Shown here piece by piece: positions 33,248 to 41,378 of a stretch of DNA of 64,000 nucleotides (within the stretch, counting starts at the first letter, position 1; the number at the start of each line of letters is the position of its first letter). This stretch comes from Psychrobacillus psychrotolerans (GTDB taxonomy: Bacteria; Bacillota; Bacilli; Bacillales_A; Planococcaceae), in assembly GCF_900115805.1 (NCBI RefSeq), contig NZ_FOXU01000005.1:186001-250000 (forward strand). Reading direction: 5' to 3'. The notes beneath the pieces are model-generated. The model did no database searches. It worked only from the letters and a program-made list of their open reading frames with translations, and had not been told where the DNA came from. The position numbers were made by a program, and so were the translations under genes.

Positions 33248-33493
33248 ATGAATAGAAATTGGATATTTGGACTACTGATTGCAGCAGTTAGTATTTCTGC
33301 GTTGGTATTTATCATTAAAGGAAATATTAATATGGCTGTTTTGTTTATGACAGCAATCTTTGCTCTAAGTAATGGTTTCCGAGCAATAAGTTTTAAAGAA
33401 AAAGGATTCGTCAAAGAGGCGAAGTGGATGAAAGGTATGTCCATTTTGTTTGCAGTGTTATTTTTTGTCGTGTTATTTTTGCTAATTTTTTAA
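33248..33493 (+). CDS. Small two- or three-helix membrane protein (81 aa)
   Basis: An 81-residue hydrophobic protein: WIFGLLIAAVSISALVFII, then MAVLFMTAIFALSNGFRAI, a basic loop with KEKGFVKEAKWMKG, and a final MSILFAVLFFVVLFLLIF segment. I do not recognise the family. ATG 33248 follows AGAGGTAAGG. It lies directly after the yidC terminator, so read-through expression is possible. It ends at its own weak hairpin. Confidence 0.75.
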   Translation: MNRNWIFGLLIAAVSISALVFIIKGNINMAVLFMTAIFALSNGFRAISFKEKGFVKEAKWMKGMSILFAVLFFVVLFLLIF

Positions 33494-33501
33494 TAAGAGA
33501 G

Positions 33502-33536
33502 AGCGTATTTACCTATCATGGGTAGATACGCTTTTA
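33502..33536 (+). terminator. Terminator after small membrane gene
   Basis: Stem AGCGTATTTACC / GGTAGATACGCT (one G-T pair) followed by TTTT. Confidence 0.65.
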
Positions 33537-33671
33537 CTTATTTAGGAGGATTCATTTATCGTTCAGGATGGTTATAATTATTTTGGCGAAGTTGAATTTC
33601 AATAAGAGAATAGTTATTAGAAAAATGGTAAACTAGAAATAACGTAATAAGAAAGAAGGAAGTCCGAAGAT

Positions 33672-34517
33672 ATGCAGTCAAGATATAGCTTTTTACAAGA
33701 AAAAAAGAAGAAAAAATGGCCATATATTATTTCTGGAATCATTGCAGGAATACTTGTAGCCACAGCGGTAGTGTGGGTAGGAATGAATGAATGGAATATA
33801 GATAAAAGTATAGAGGAACTCCGTGATTTGACAGGTGTTAAGCAAATAGTCGATGTTGATAAAACAGAAGAAGCTAATGTGGATAAACCAGTTATAGAAG
33901 AACAAAAACAGGAAATTCCTATTGTGGAGGAGCCGGTAGTGGAAGAGGTAGATATGTCTGGCGCAAAAGGCTATATTGGTAACGAAGTTTTACCCCAGGA
34001 GCCTACAATAGTAAAAGGTGTATTAATTGCTAGTAAAAAGTATCCCCTGCCATCTACTTATGCACCTGGTGAAAGCAAAGAGGCTAGAACAGCATTTCAA
34101 GAAATGGCTGCTGAGGCAATTTTATCTGGGTATGACCTTGTAGCTTTCAGTACGTATCGATCTTTTGACTATCAAACTCAGTTATATGAACGTTATGTAA
34201 CAAATGACGGTCAAGAGGCTGCGGATCGTTATAGTGCACGCCCGGGCTATTCCGAACATCAAACAGGGCTAGCTTTTGACATCGGAGAGCAGCATTTTGA
34301 ACAACATTTCGCTAGAGAAAGCTTCGGAGAAACAGAAGCAGGCAAATGGGTTGCAGCCAATGCCCATAAGTATGGATTTATTATGCGTTATCCGAATGGC
34401 TCAGAAAAAATTACAGGTTATATGTATGAGCCGTGGCATTTTAGGTATATCGGAAAAGAACTTGCGCCTCAAGTATACGAAGCAAACGTGACTTTAGAAG
34501 AATTCCTAAATCTTTAG
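33672..34517 (+). CDS. D-alanyl-D-alanine carboxypeptidase, VanY/M15B family
   Basis: A 281-residue envelope protein: a basic start, one membrane anchor (about residues 17-38), an acidic Val/Glu/Pro-rich linker (about 65-100), then the M15B peptidase domain with FSTYRSFDYQTQLYERY, the zinc motif SEHQTGLAFDIG (His and Asp ligands) and PWHFRYIG (catalytic/ligand His). It trims the terminal D-Ala from peptidoglycan stem peptides outside the membrane. Not next to vancomycin-resistance genes, so housekeeping wall trimming is more likely than resistance. ATG 33672 follows AAGGAAG. Confidence 0.92.
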   Translation: MQSRYSFLQEKKKKKWPYIISGIIAGILVATAVVWVGMNEWNIDKSIEELRDLTGVKQIVDVDKTEEANVDKPVIEEQKQEIPIVEEPVVEEVDMSGAKGYIGNEVLPQEPTIVKGVLIASKKYPLPSTYAPGESKEARTAFQEMAAEAILSGYDLVAFSTYRSFDYQTQLYERYVTNDGQEAADRYSARPGYSEHQTGLAFDIGEQHFEQHFARESFGETEAGKWVAANAHKYGFIMRYPNGSEKITGYMYEPWHFRYIGKELAPQVYEANVTLEEFLNL

Positions 34518-34620
34518 TAGACAGGATTAGAATACAAAAAGAGGTTTCCAAAAATGAACTAACCAATTTCTAAAAGTTGTCAGAGCGCTACGGACAGTAA
34601 AAAGCCATAAGAATACCGAG

Positions 34621-34718
34621 AAAAAAGAGGCTAGTTGTGACGTCAGTCACGACTAGCCTCTTAAAAAAATCAAACGGTAATCTTATAGCGATAAATCTAT
34701 CCAAAGCCCTTCGAAAAC
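34621..34718 (-). repeat. Structured convergent-gap repeat, copy 1
   Basis: Hairpin GAGGCTAGTTGTGAC (34627-34641) with GTCACGACTAGCCTC (34646-34660), then a conserved flank CGGTAAT...ATAGC...CCAAAGCCCTTCG (about 34675-34712). Read on the minus strand, the hairpin is followed by T6, so it would terminate the cardiolipin synthase transcript. Copies 2-4 lie at 42991, 48332 and 58655. Confidence 0.7.
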
Positions 34719-34722
34719 ATTA

Positions 34723-36177
34723 TTAAAGTATCGGTGAAATTAGACGAGCTAATGACTCTTTAAATTTAATCATGGTTGATCTTTCTTCATATATTTCTGC
34801 CGTCATCTCGGTAGATAACTTCATATCCTCTTCAAATAACTCTGCTAACTGATGAGAAGTTTCGCGATCATATATAAAGGCATTTACTTCAAAATTCAAT
34901 TTAAAACTACGCACATCAATATTTGCCGTTCCCACTGTAGAAGCTTCGTCATCAATTACAATCATTTTTGTATGCAAGAATCCATTTTGGTAAATATATA
35001 CTTTAGCTCCAGCTCTTATTAACTCGCCAACATAGGAGTAAGTCGCCCAGTAGACAAAAATATGATCGGGTTTATTTGGAATCATAATTCGTACATCAAT
35101 ACCTGAAAGGCATGCAATACGTAACGTATCCATGAAACTAGCATCTGGGATGAAGTATGGAGATTGAATATAAATATACTTTTTAGCCATCATAATTAAC
35201 TTAAGGTAGCCATTTTTTATTTGCTCCCATTCGGAATCGGGTCCACTAGAAACAATTTGCAAGCCAACAGAACCTTTCATCGGAATGGCTGGGAAAAATC
35301 TATCAGAATACTCGATATCATGCTCTGCGGAGGCTTGGTTCCAATCGAGAATGAATCGGGTTTGAAGAGGATGAACAGAACTACCTTCGATACGTAAATG
35401 CGTGTCGCGCCAGTATCCAAATTTCTTTTTTAGTCCAAGATATTCATCTCCAACATTAAATCCTCCGATATAACCGATTCGTCCGTCTATTACAACGATT
35501 TTTCTGTGGTTCCGGTAATTCATCCGGGGATTGATAAGTGGAAAGATAGAAGGGAAGAATGCCTCTACACGACCACCTAACTCAATCAGTTCGTTAAAAT
35601 GTCTTTTTCTTAAGGAACGTGATCCAGTATCATCGTATAAAACTCTTACTTTAACCCCTTGTTTTGCTTTGGCTAACACTGCCTGGTAAATCTCCTGCCC
35701 TAAGGAATCTAATCGGAATATATAGTATTGAATATGGATGTGATCCTTTGCATTTCCGATATCGTGAAGGAGAGCATCGAACTTTTCTCGTCCATCAGTG
35801 AAAATTTCGACTTTATTGTCTTGAGTTAAGACTGCTTGGTTATTATGTAAGTGCATAACGATTAACTCTTTATAATGCATTGCATCATCTAAACGAAAAT
35901 CAAATGAGTCATCTTCGATAGCTTCCATTTGAAATTCAATGAGATTATCGATACCTATCTTGTTTTTTCCTTCCCAACGGAATAACGTTTTTTTACGTAG
36001 CTTTCGTCCAAACAATAAATAAATACCAAATCCTAAAATAGGTATAAAGAATAGGACTAGAATCCACGCCCAAGTAGCGGAAGCATCTCGACGTTCTAAA
36101 AATATTAGGGCTATTGCCAAAGAAATATTTAAAATGAGGATGCCAGAAACAATAATACCATAAAAGCTTGCTATCAA
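34723..36177 (-). CDS. cls: Cardiolipin synthase
   Basis: A 484-residue membrane phospholipase-D-family enzyme that joins two phosphatidylglycerols to cardiolipin. Two N-terminal membrane helices (about residues 3-25 and 33-53) are followed by two HKD catalytic motifs: HRKIVVIDGRIGYIGGFNVGDEYLG and HTKMIVIDDEASTVGTANIDVRSF. Length equals the usual ~480-510. The TTG at 36177 is used with GGGGGTG upstream. Monocistronic, ended by repeat copy 1. Confidence 0.95.
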   Translation of the reverse strand: MIASFYGIIVSGILILNISLAIALIFLERRDASATWAWILVLFFIPILGFGIYLLFGRKLRKKTLFRWEGKNKIGIDNLIEFQMEAIEDDSFDFRLDDAMHYKELIVMHLHNNQAVLTQDNKVEIFTDGREKFDALLHDIGNAKDHIHIQYYIFRLDSLGQEIYQAVLAKAKQGVKVRVLYDDTGSRSLRKRHFNELIELGGRVEAFFPSIFPLINPRMNYRNHRKIVVIDGRIGYIGGFNVGDEYLGLKKKFGYWRDTHLRIEGSSVHPLQTRFILDWNQASAEHDIEYSDRFFPAIPMKGSVGLQIVSSGPDSEWEQIKNGYLKLIMMAKKYIYIQSPYFIPDASFMDTLRIACLSGIDVRIMIPNKPDHIFVYWATYSYVGELIRAGAKVYIYQNGFLHTKMIVIDDEASTVGTANIDVRSFKLNFEVNAFIYDRETSHQLAELFEEDMKLSTEMTAEIYEERSTMIKFKESLARLISPIL

Positions 36178-36289
36178 ATTTTCACCCCCGGTGCATGTCT
36201 ATATAATCATTTGCTATTAAATTATAGTATAGCTGATTTGTCTCAAAGAAAGTAGGGAAGACATATATTAAATAGAAAGTAATTCCTAC

Positions 36290-36318
36290 TTGACCAATAG
36301 GGATAAAAGTATTAATAT
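36290..36318 (+). promoter_or_regulatory. tcyP promoter
   Basis: TTGACC (36290-36295), 17-base spacer, TAATAT (36313-36318), 30 bases before the ATG. A sulfur-responsive operator was looked for but none is clear. Confidence 0.65.
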
Positions 36319-36348
36319 ATGATGAGCACAAAAAATGGAGGTTTTTAT

Positions 36349-37743
36349 ATGAATTTATTATTTATTATTCTAAACATAGTTGCCTTACTCCTTTTAGTTG
36401 GAGTACTAATCATAATGCAAAAGAAACATGTTTCATTCTCGAAGCGTGTATTCACGGCTCTAGGACTAGGTATTTTACTAGGTTTAGTATTGAATTTAGC
36501 CTATGGGGTAGATTCGGAAGTGTTGGCAGAAACTGTACCTTGGTATAACCTTATCGGTACTGGTTATGTAAAATTACTACAAATGATTGTAATGCCATTA
36601 GTATTCATCTCAATATTAGGGGCGTTTACAAAAATTACAATCGGTAAAAACTTTGGTAAAATGGCAGCAATTATTTTGAGTTTCTTAATCGGAACTACTG
36701 CCATTGCTGCTGTTATTGGTATTGGCTCTGCAGCAATATTCGATTTGAATGCAGAACAAATCATTCAAGGAGATGCTGAAACTGAACGTGCAGAATACTA
36801 TGAAGGTCGCTCTGCAGAAGTTGCAGACAAAGCACTTCCAGATCAAATACTAGAATTATTACCTGCAAATCCATTTTTAGATTTTACAGGAGCTAGACCA
36901 ACGTCCACTATTGGGGTAGTTATCTTCGCAGCGTTTTTAGGATTCGCTTATTTAGGAATAGCACGTAAAGAGAAAGAAACTGCAGCAACCATTAAAACAG
37001 GCATTGATGCGATTTACGCATTAATCATGCGAGTAGTTAAGCTAGTACTTCGTTTAACTCCATACGGAATTTTAGCAATTATTGCAAGAACCGTTGCAAC
37101 ATCAGATTTTAGTGCCATATACAATTTAGGTAAGTTTGTTCTCGCTTCTTATGTAGCATTGGCAGTAGTATTTGCGATACATTTATTAATCATTACTTTA
37201 TCTGGATTAAATCCAATAACTTATGTTAAAAAGGCAGCAGAACCATTAATCTTTGCGTTCACTTCACGTTCAAGTGCAGGAACTCTACCTATTAACATTA
37301 ATGCACAAACAACTAAAATGGGTGTATCAGAAGGAGTTGCTAACTTCTCTGGATCGTTCGGACTATCTATTGGTCAAAATGGTTGTGCAGGTATTTACCC
37401 AGCGATGCTAGCGTTCATGATTGCTCCATCAGCAGGCATCAATCCATTAGACCCGATGTTCATCTTAACTGTTGTCGGAGTAGTAGCAATTAGTTCGTTT
37501 GGTGTAGCAGGAGTTGGTGGCGGTGCAACATTTGCTGCAATTCTAGTTCTATCTGCATTAAATTTACCAGTTGCTTTAGCGGGTCTCCTAGTATCGGTTG
37601 AACCGTTAATCGATATGGGCCGTACAGCAGTAAACGTTAGTGGTTCAATGACCGCTGGTGTAGCTACTGCGAAACTAACTGGTGAATTAGATAAAGATTT
37701 ATACAATACACCATTAAACCAAATTGCAACAGACGAAGTTTAA
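36349..37743 (+). CDS. tcyP: L-cystine symporter TcyP
   Basis: A 464-residue sodium/dicarboxylate-symporter-fold transporter that matches B. subtilis TcyP in length and nearly throughout: MQKKHVSFSKRVFTALGLGI, GYVKLLQMIVMPLVFISI, LLPANPFLDFTGARPTSTIGVVIFAAFLG, AFTSRSSAGTLPININAQ, SIGQNGCAGIYPAMLAFM and VEPLIDMGRTAVNVSGSM. It imports L-cystine as a sulfur source. ATG 36349 follows GGAGG. Single gene with its own promoter and terminator. Confidence 0.93.
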   Translation: MNLLFIILNIVALLLLVGVLIIMQKKHVSFSKRVFTALGLGILLGLVLNLAYGVDSEVLAETVPWYNLIGTGYVKLLQMIVMPLVFISILGAFTKITIGKNFGKMAAIILSFLIGTTAIAAVIGIGSAAIFDLNAEQIIQGDAETERAEYYEGRSAEVADKALPDQILELLPANPFLDFTGARPTSTIGVVIFAAFLGFAYLGIARKEKETAATIKTGIDAIYALIMRVVKLVLRLTPYGILAIIARTVATSDFSAIYNLGKFVLASYVALAVVFAIHLLIITLSGLNPITYVKKAAEPLIFAFTSRSSAGTLPININAQTTKMGVSEGVANFSGSFGLSIGQNGCAGIYPAMLAFMIAPSAGINPLDPMFILTVVGVVAISSFGVAGVGGGATFAAILVLSALNLPVALAGLLVSVEPLIDMGRTAVNVSGSMTAGVATAKLTGELDKDLYNTPLNQIATDEV

Positions 37744-37756
37744 TATGGCTCGCAAA

Positions 37757-37790
37757 AAAACTGTCCTTTCATCAAAGGGCAGTTTTTTTA
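37757..37790 (+). terminator. tcyP terminator
   Basis: Stem AAAACTGTCCTTT / AAAGGGCAGTTTT with T7. Confidence 0.85.
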
Positions 37791-37887
37791 TGGTTCTACA
37801 GAAATTTAAAGAATGAATAATACTACTGCTTTCTGTTATGTGGCTCGGAGCGGATATCAACGGCATATGCACATTTTATTTTTAAGG

Positions 37888-37917
37888 AACCGGGCATTTT
37901 TTGCTCGGTTTTTTTCA
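37888..37917 (+). terminator. Orphan terminator in the tcyP-to-ABC gap
   Basis: Stem AACCGGGCA (37888-37896) / TGCTCGGTT (37902-37910) followed by T6, about 100 bases beyond the tcyP terminator with no annotated gene between them. The 293-base gap (37744-38036) otherwise shows only the promoter of the next operon; an unrecognised short transcript is possible. Confidence 0.65.
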
Positions 37918-38036
37918 TGTTTAGAAATATACTTTCAGATAACTTATCGAAATACTAAATATTAAAAATATTTCTACATAAACTAATCTAGTAGTTTGCT
38001 ATAATCGAAATAACTAGGTTGTAAGGAGATGGAGAA

Positions 38037-38966
38037 ATGCTTCAAGCCATAAATCTTTCTAAGAAATATAAAACCAAAGTAGTTGTAAAAGAAGTCAATG
38101 TGGAACTGTTCGCGGGAGAGTCGGTCGGATTACTAGGTCCCAATGGGGCGGGCAAATCAACGACTATTTCTATGTTATCTTCCTTAGTCCAACCGTCAAG
38201 CGGAGACGTCTTATGGAATGAAAAATCCATTGCAAAAAATCCAGACCCATTGCGTAAAGCGTTAGGAGTAGTTCCACAAGAAATTGCCTTATATCCAGAG
38301 CTTTCTGCTAGGGAAAATCTCGCTTTTTTCGGTAGAGTTAATGGATTAAAAGGGGAACTTTTGGCAACGAGGATCACAGAAGTCTTAACAAAGATTGGGC
38401 TGTTGGATAGACAAAAGGATATAGTTAAAACATTTTCAGGTGGGATGAAACGACGTCTGAATATTGGTTCTGCACTTTTACATAAACCTTCGATTTTAAT
38501 AATGGATGAGCCGACCGTCGGAATTGATCCACAATCGAGAGCGTATATTTTAGAAACTGTTAAGCAGTTTGTGGCAGATGGAATGACTCTTTTATATACG
38601 AGTCACTATATGGAAGAAGTAGAAATGCTGTGTGACAAAATATATATTATGGATCAAGGGAAAATAATTGCACACGGTACAAAAGAAGAGCTTAAAGAAC
38701 TGGTCTCCGACAACCAAACAATTGAATTGAAAACTAATTTACTTACGGAGAACTTTGAAAAGAACTTGAAAGAGCAGTTCCCACAAGCAACTTTTCGTAT
38801 AGATGAAGAGATACTAACGATTTCAATGTCCAAAAGTGAAGAGCCACTAGCTAATATTTTTGCGATTGCTGCGGCAAGTAATGTAGTGATTACCTCTGCG
38901 ATTGTCAAAGTGCCATCCCTAGAAGATGTGTTCTTGCATTTGACTGGAAAAGCACTAAGGGATTAA
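38037..38966 (+). CDS. ABC transporter ATPase, LnrL-like
   Basis: A 309-residue cytoplasmic ATPase of the ABC-2/drug-resistance type: Walker A GPNGAGKST, Q-loop VPQEIALYPELSARENL, signature FSGGMKRRLNIG, Walker B LIMDEPTVGID and H-loop TSHYMEE, followed by a ~90-residue C-terminal regulatory extension. The SGGMKRR signature and the two following permeases of ~380-425 residues mirror B. subtilis LnrLMN (linearmycin resistance exporter). Unlike there, no LnrJK two-component system is adjacent. An extended -10 (TGCTATAAT) lies just upstream. Confidence 0.9.
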   Translation: MLQAINLSKKYKTKVVVKEVNVELFAGESVGLLGPNGAGKSTTISMLSSLVQPSSGDVLWNEKSIAKNPDPLRKALGVVPQEIALYPELSARENLAFFGRVNGLKGELLATRITEVLTKIGLLDRQKDIVKTFSGGMKRRLNIGSALLHKPSILIMDEPTVGIDPQSRAYILETVKQFVADGMTLLYTSHYMEEVEMLCDKIYIMDQGKIIAHGTKEELKELVSDNQTIELKTNLLTENFEKNLKEQFPQATFRIDEEILTISMSKSEEPLANIFAIAAASNVVITSAIVKVPSLEDVFLHLTGKALRD

Positions 38967-38982
38967 GAGGGGAGATGAAGTG

Positions 38983-40257
38983 ATGCTGTTTAGTTTAATT
39001 GCGAAGCAAATGAAAATGCTGATTCGAAATAAGCAACCGTTAATTATTTTATTGGTCATGCCACTCGTTTTAATAACCATACTTTCAAATGCGTTAGGAA
39101 GCATAATGGACGGTGGAGAAGAAGCGGCGATTCAAGCAAATTTACTCATCCTAGATAATTCATCATGGGTTCAAGAGGAAAAAGAAATTAAGCTGTTTTT
39201 AGAAGGAGAAGGGGTAACAGGCGTAGCCTTGGATGCTTTGCTCACTCAGTTTAAAAGTGGTGATCCAGTAGAATTATTAAACAGCACCGTTCTAGCTGCT
39301 GACGAAATGAAGAAGTATATTGCTGTGGAATATAAAAAGGAAGTAGATTTAAAGACCGCTCGACAGGATGAAAATATAGATGGCATCCTAAATATCCCTT
39401 CTAACTTCCGATTGAATTATATAAAATTTGCCTATTTTAATAATCCCGATTTTCCTAGTGTATCCTTATATCTAAATCAAGATAATGAAATTCGTGCATC
39501 CATAATTGATGCTGTTTTAACAGACTGGCAAAGTGGCTATTCCCAATCCGCGGCACTTTTAGCGGCAAACTTATCACCTCAGGAAATTATGAGTAACGTC
39601 AGTAGTGTAGAGAAGGTAGAACAGGTTTTAGAGGCAAGTGAGCGGAAAATACCTGCCACTATTTACTACACAGTTGGAATGATGGTGATGTTCGCATTAT
39701 ATATCCCTGCTTTCCTAGCAGGCTTTGCACTGCAAGAAGTACAATGGAAAGTATATGACCGGATATTACTTGCAGGGGTGTCTCCTGTTTTATATACACT
39801 TTCTATTTTCCTTACAGGAACATTTGTAGCCTTTATCCAGCAAGCCATTATGCTTTCATTTGGAATGCTTGTATTAGGTATAGAATGGATCACTCTAGAG
39901 GGAATGGGCCTTATAATTATTAGTTATAGTGTATTTGTTGGTGCATTGTCTGCTTTGATAACTACTCTCCAATTTCGAACAAAAACAGAAGGTATTGCGA
40001 ATGTGTTTAATGGATTGTTTATAACGGTATTTTCTTTCTTAGGTGGATCCTTCTTTAATATTCGTGATATTTCGGAAACACTCGGAAAGATTGGTGACTT
40101 TACTCCCAATGGTGCAACAATGTCTGCCATACTCTCTATACAAAAAGGGCAAGATTTATCAGTTATTTGGCCTTTTATGTTGGCTATATATGTTCTAGTA
40201 GTTGTGTGCGTGCTATTTGCCATTGTTTTCTTTCCGAGAAGAGGTGTAGCAGGATGA
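38983..40257 (+). CDS. ABC-2 type permease 1, LnrM-like
   Basis: A 424-residue permease: one N-terminal membrane helix (PLIILLVMPLVLITIL), a large extracytoplasmic domain of ~190 residues, and five clustered C-terminal helices (from IYYTVGMMVMFALYIPAFLAGFALQE to VLVVVCVLFAIVFF). This is the ABC-2 exporter pattern seen in LnrM. ATG 38983 follows AGGGGAGATG. Its stop overlaps the start of the next permease as ATGA, indicating coupled expression. Confidence 0.88.
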   Translation: MLFSLIAKQMKMLIRNKQPLIILLVMPLVLITILSNALGSIMDGGEEAAIQANLLILDNSSWVQEEKEIKLFLEGEGVTGVALDALLTQFKSGDPVELLNSTVLAADEMKKYIAVEYKKEVDLKTARQDENIDGILNIPSNFRLNYIKFAYFNNPDFPSVSLYLNQDNEIRASIIDAVLTDWQSGYSQSAALLAANLSPQEIMSNVSSVEKVEQVLEASERKIPATIYYTVGMMVMFALYIPAFLAGFALQEVQWKVYDRILLAGVSPVLYTLSIFLTGTFVAFIQQAIMLSFGMLVLGIEWITLEGMGLIIISYSVFVGALSALITTLQFRTKTEGIANVFNGLFITVFSFLGGSFFNIRDISETLGKIGDFTPNGATMSAILSIQKGQDLSVIWPFMLAIYVLVVVCVLFAIVFFPRRGVAG

Positions 40258-41363
40258 AGGGGATTTGGATTGCTAGATTTTTAAATCTAAAACGAAAGCC
40301 TGTCGTTTTAATCATGATGACAGTAATGACATTAGTAATGGCATACGTAGTAGGCAGCTCTAGTAATGGAAAGATGAGTGTGTCGGTGGCTGTCGACGGT
40401 ACTGAAATGTCTCAAGCAGTACTAGAGAAGTTGAAGGAAGAGGACGGATATTCCCTTATAGAAATTACAGCCGAAGAGTTGCAGCAAAAAGCGAAAAAAG
40501 ATATTCGAATGGTCGGTATTGGGTTGAAGGAAAATTCCTATACTATTTATTCTGCCTCAGATTCTGATAATGTGAGAAACCTATCTTTGAGAATTGAATC
40601 GGCTTATAGTAATATTAGTTTTAAAAAGCAAGTTATACAGGTAGGTGGCGTGGAAGCTTGGAAAGACATTGAAATAAGTTTGCAAGAAGACCAAGCATTC
40701 CATATTCAAACAGAAGCAATGGATGAGTCAGAAGTATTTCGTTACGACAATGCACTTCAAAGTTTGTTTGGATTTACGCTATTCTTTGTTTTTTATACGG
40801 TCTCAATTAATGTTCAATTTATATTAGAAGACAAGCGCACGGGAGTATGGAATCGATTAAAGTTAGCATCAGTAAGTAAATTTCAACTTTATGTCGGGCA
40901 TCTGTCTTTTAGTTACATTATCGGGCTTCTCCAAGTGATGCTTGTTTTATTTGTCTTCAGGTATGTGTTAGGTACCAATATGTACGGTGGATTTTGGAAA
41001 GTAGGGATTATTGCTGCTATCTATGTTTTGCTTGTAATGGCATTTTCTGTTTTTGTTATTTCATTAGTAAAAACAGTAAGTCAAAGCAGTATTATCATTT
41101 CTCTTGTAGCGGTAGCATTTGCAATGATTGGCGGGGCTTACTGGCCATTAGAAATAGTTCAGTCGGAAGCATTACTGGCGATGAAATGGATTTCTCCAAT
41201 ATATTATGCAATGGAGTCTATGAAACAAGTGACGGTATATGAGGGAACTTTTGGTAGTATTTGGACGTATGTAAGTATGATGGTGGTTATTGCAATAGTT
41301 CTATTGATGGTAGGGATTAGTTTATTGGAAAAAAGAACGGAACGCTATCATTCCAGTGAATAG
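40254..41363 (+). CDS. ABC-2 type permease 2, LnrN-like
   Basis: A 369-residue permease with the same plan as its neighbour: one N-terminal helix (PVVLIMMTVMTLVMAYVV), an extracytoplasmic domain of ~160 residues and five C-terminal helices including LFGFTLFFVFYTVSINVQFILEDKRTGVWNRL and VAVAFAMIGGAYWPLEI. ATG 40254 overlaps the previous stop (ATGA), with GAGGTG upstream. Together with the two previous genes it should form a heterodimeric exporter; the substrate is unknown, amphipathic antibiotics being the family precedent. Confidence 0.88.
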   Translation: MKGIWIARFLNLKRKPVVLIMMTVMTLVMAYVVGSSSNGKMSVSVAVDGTEMSQAVLEKLKEEDGYSLIEITAEELQQKAKKDIRMVGIGLKENSYTIYSASDSDNVRNLSLRIESAYSNISFKKQVIQVGGVEAWKDIEISLQEDQAFHIQTEAMDESEVFRYDNALQSLFGFTLFFVFYTVSINVQFILEDKRTGVWNRLKLASVSKFQLYVGHLSFSYIIGLLQVMLVLFVFRYVLGTNMYGGFWKVGIIAAIYVLLVMAFSVFVISLVKTVSQSSIIISLVAVAFAMIGGAYWPLEIVQSEALLAMKWISPIYYAMESMKQVTVYEGTFGSIWTYVSMMVVIAIVLLMVGISLLEKRTERYHSSE

Positions 41364-41378
41364 ATAGGGGAGATAGGG

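Noticed and set aside
36180-36348. S-box, T-box or other sulfur-related riboswitch before the cystine importer
   Set aside because: The predicted start of transcription leaves only about 25 leader bases, too short for such structures.
37826-37874. Fifteen-codon frame starting MWLGAD in the tcyP-ABC gap
   Set aside because: No ribosome binding site and no further support; the region is better viewed as possible non-coding RNA.
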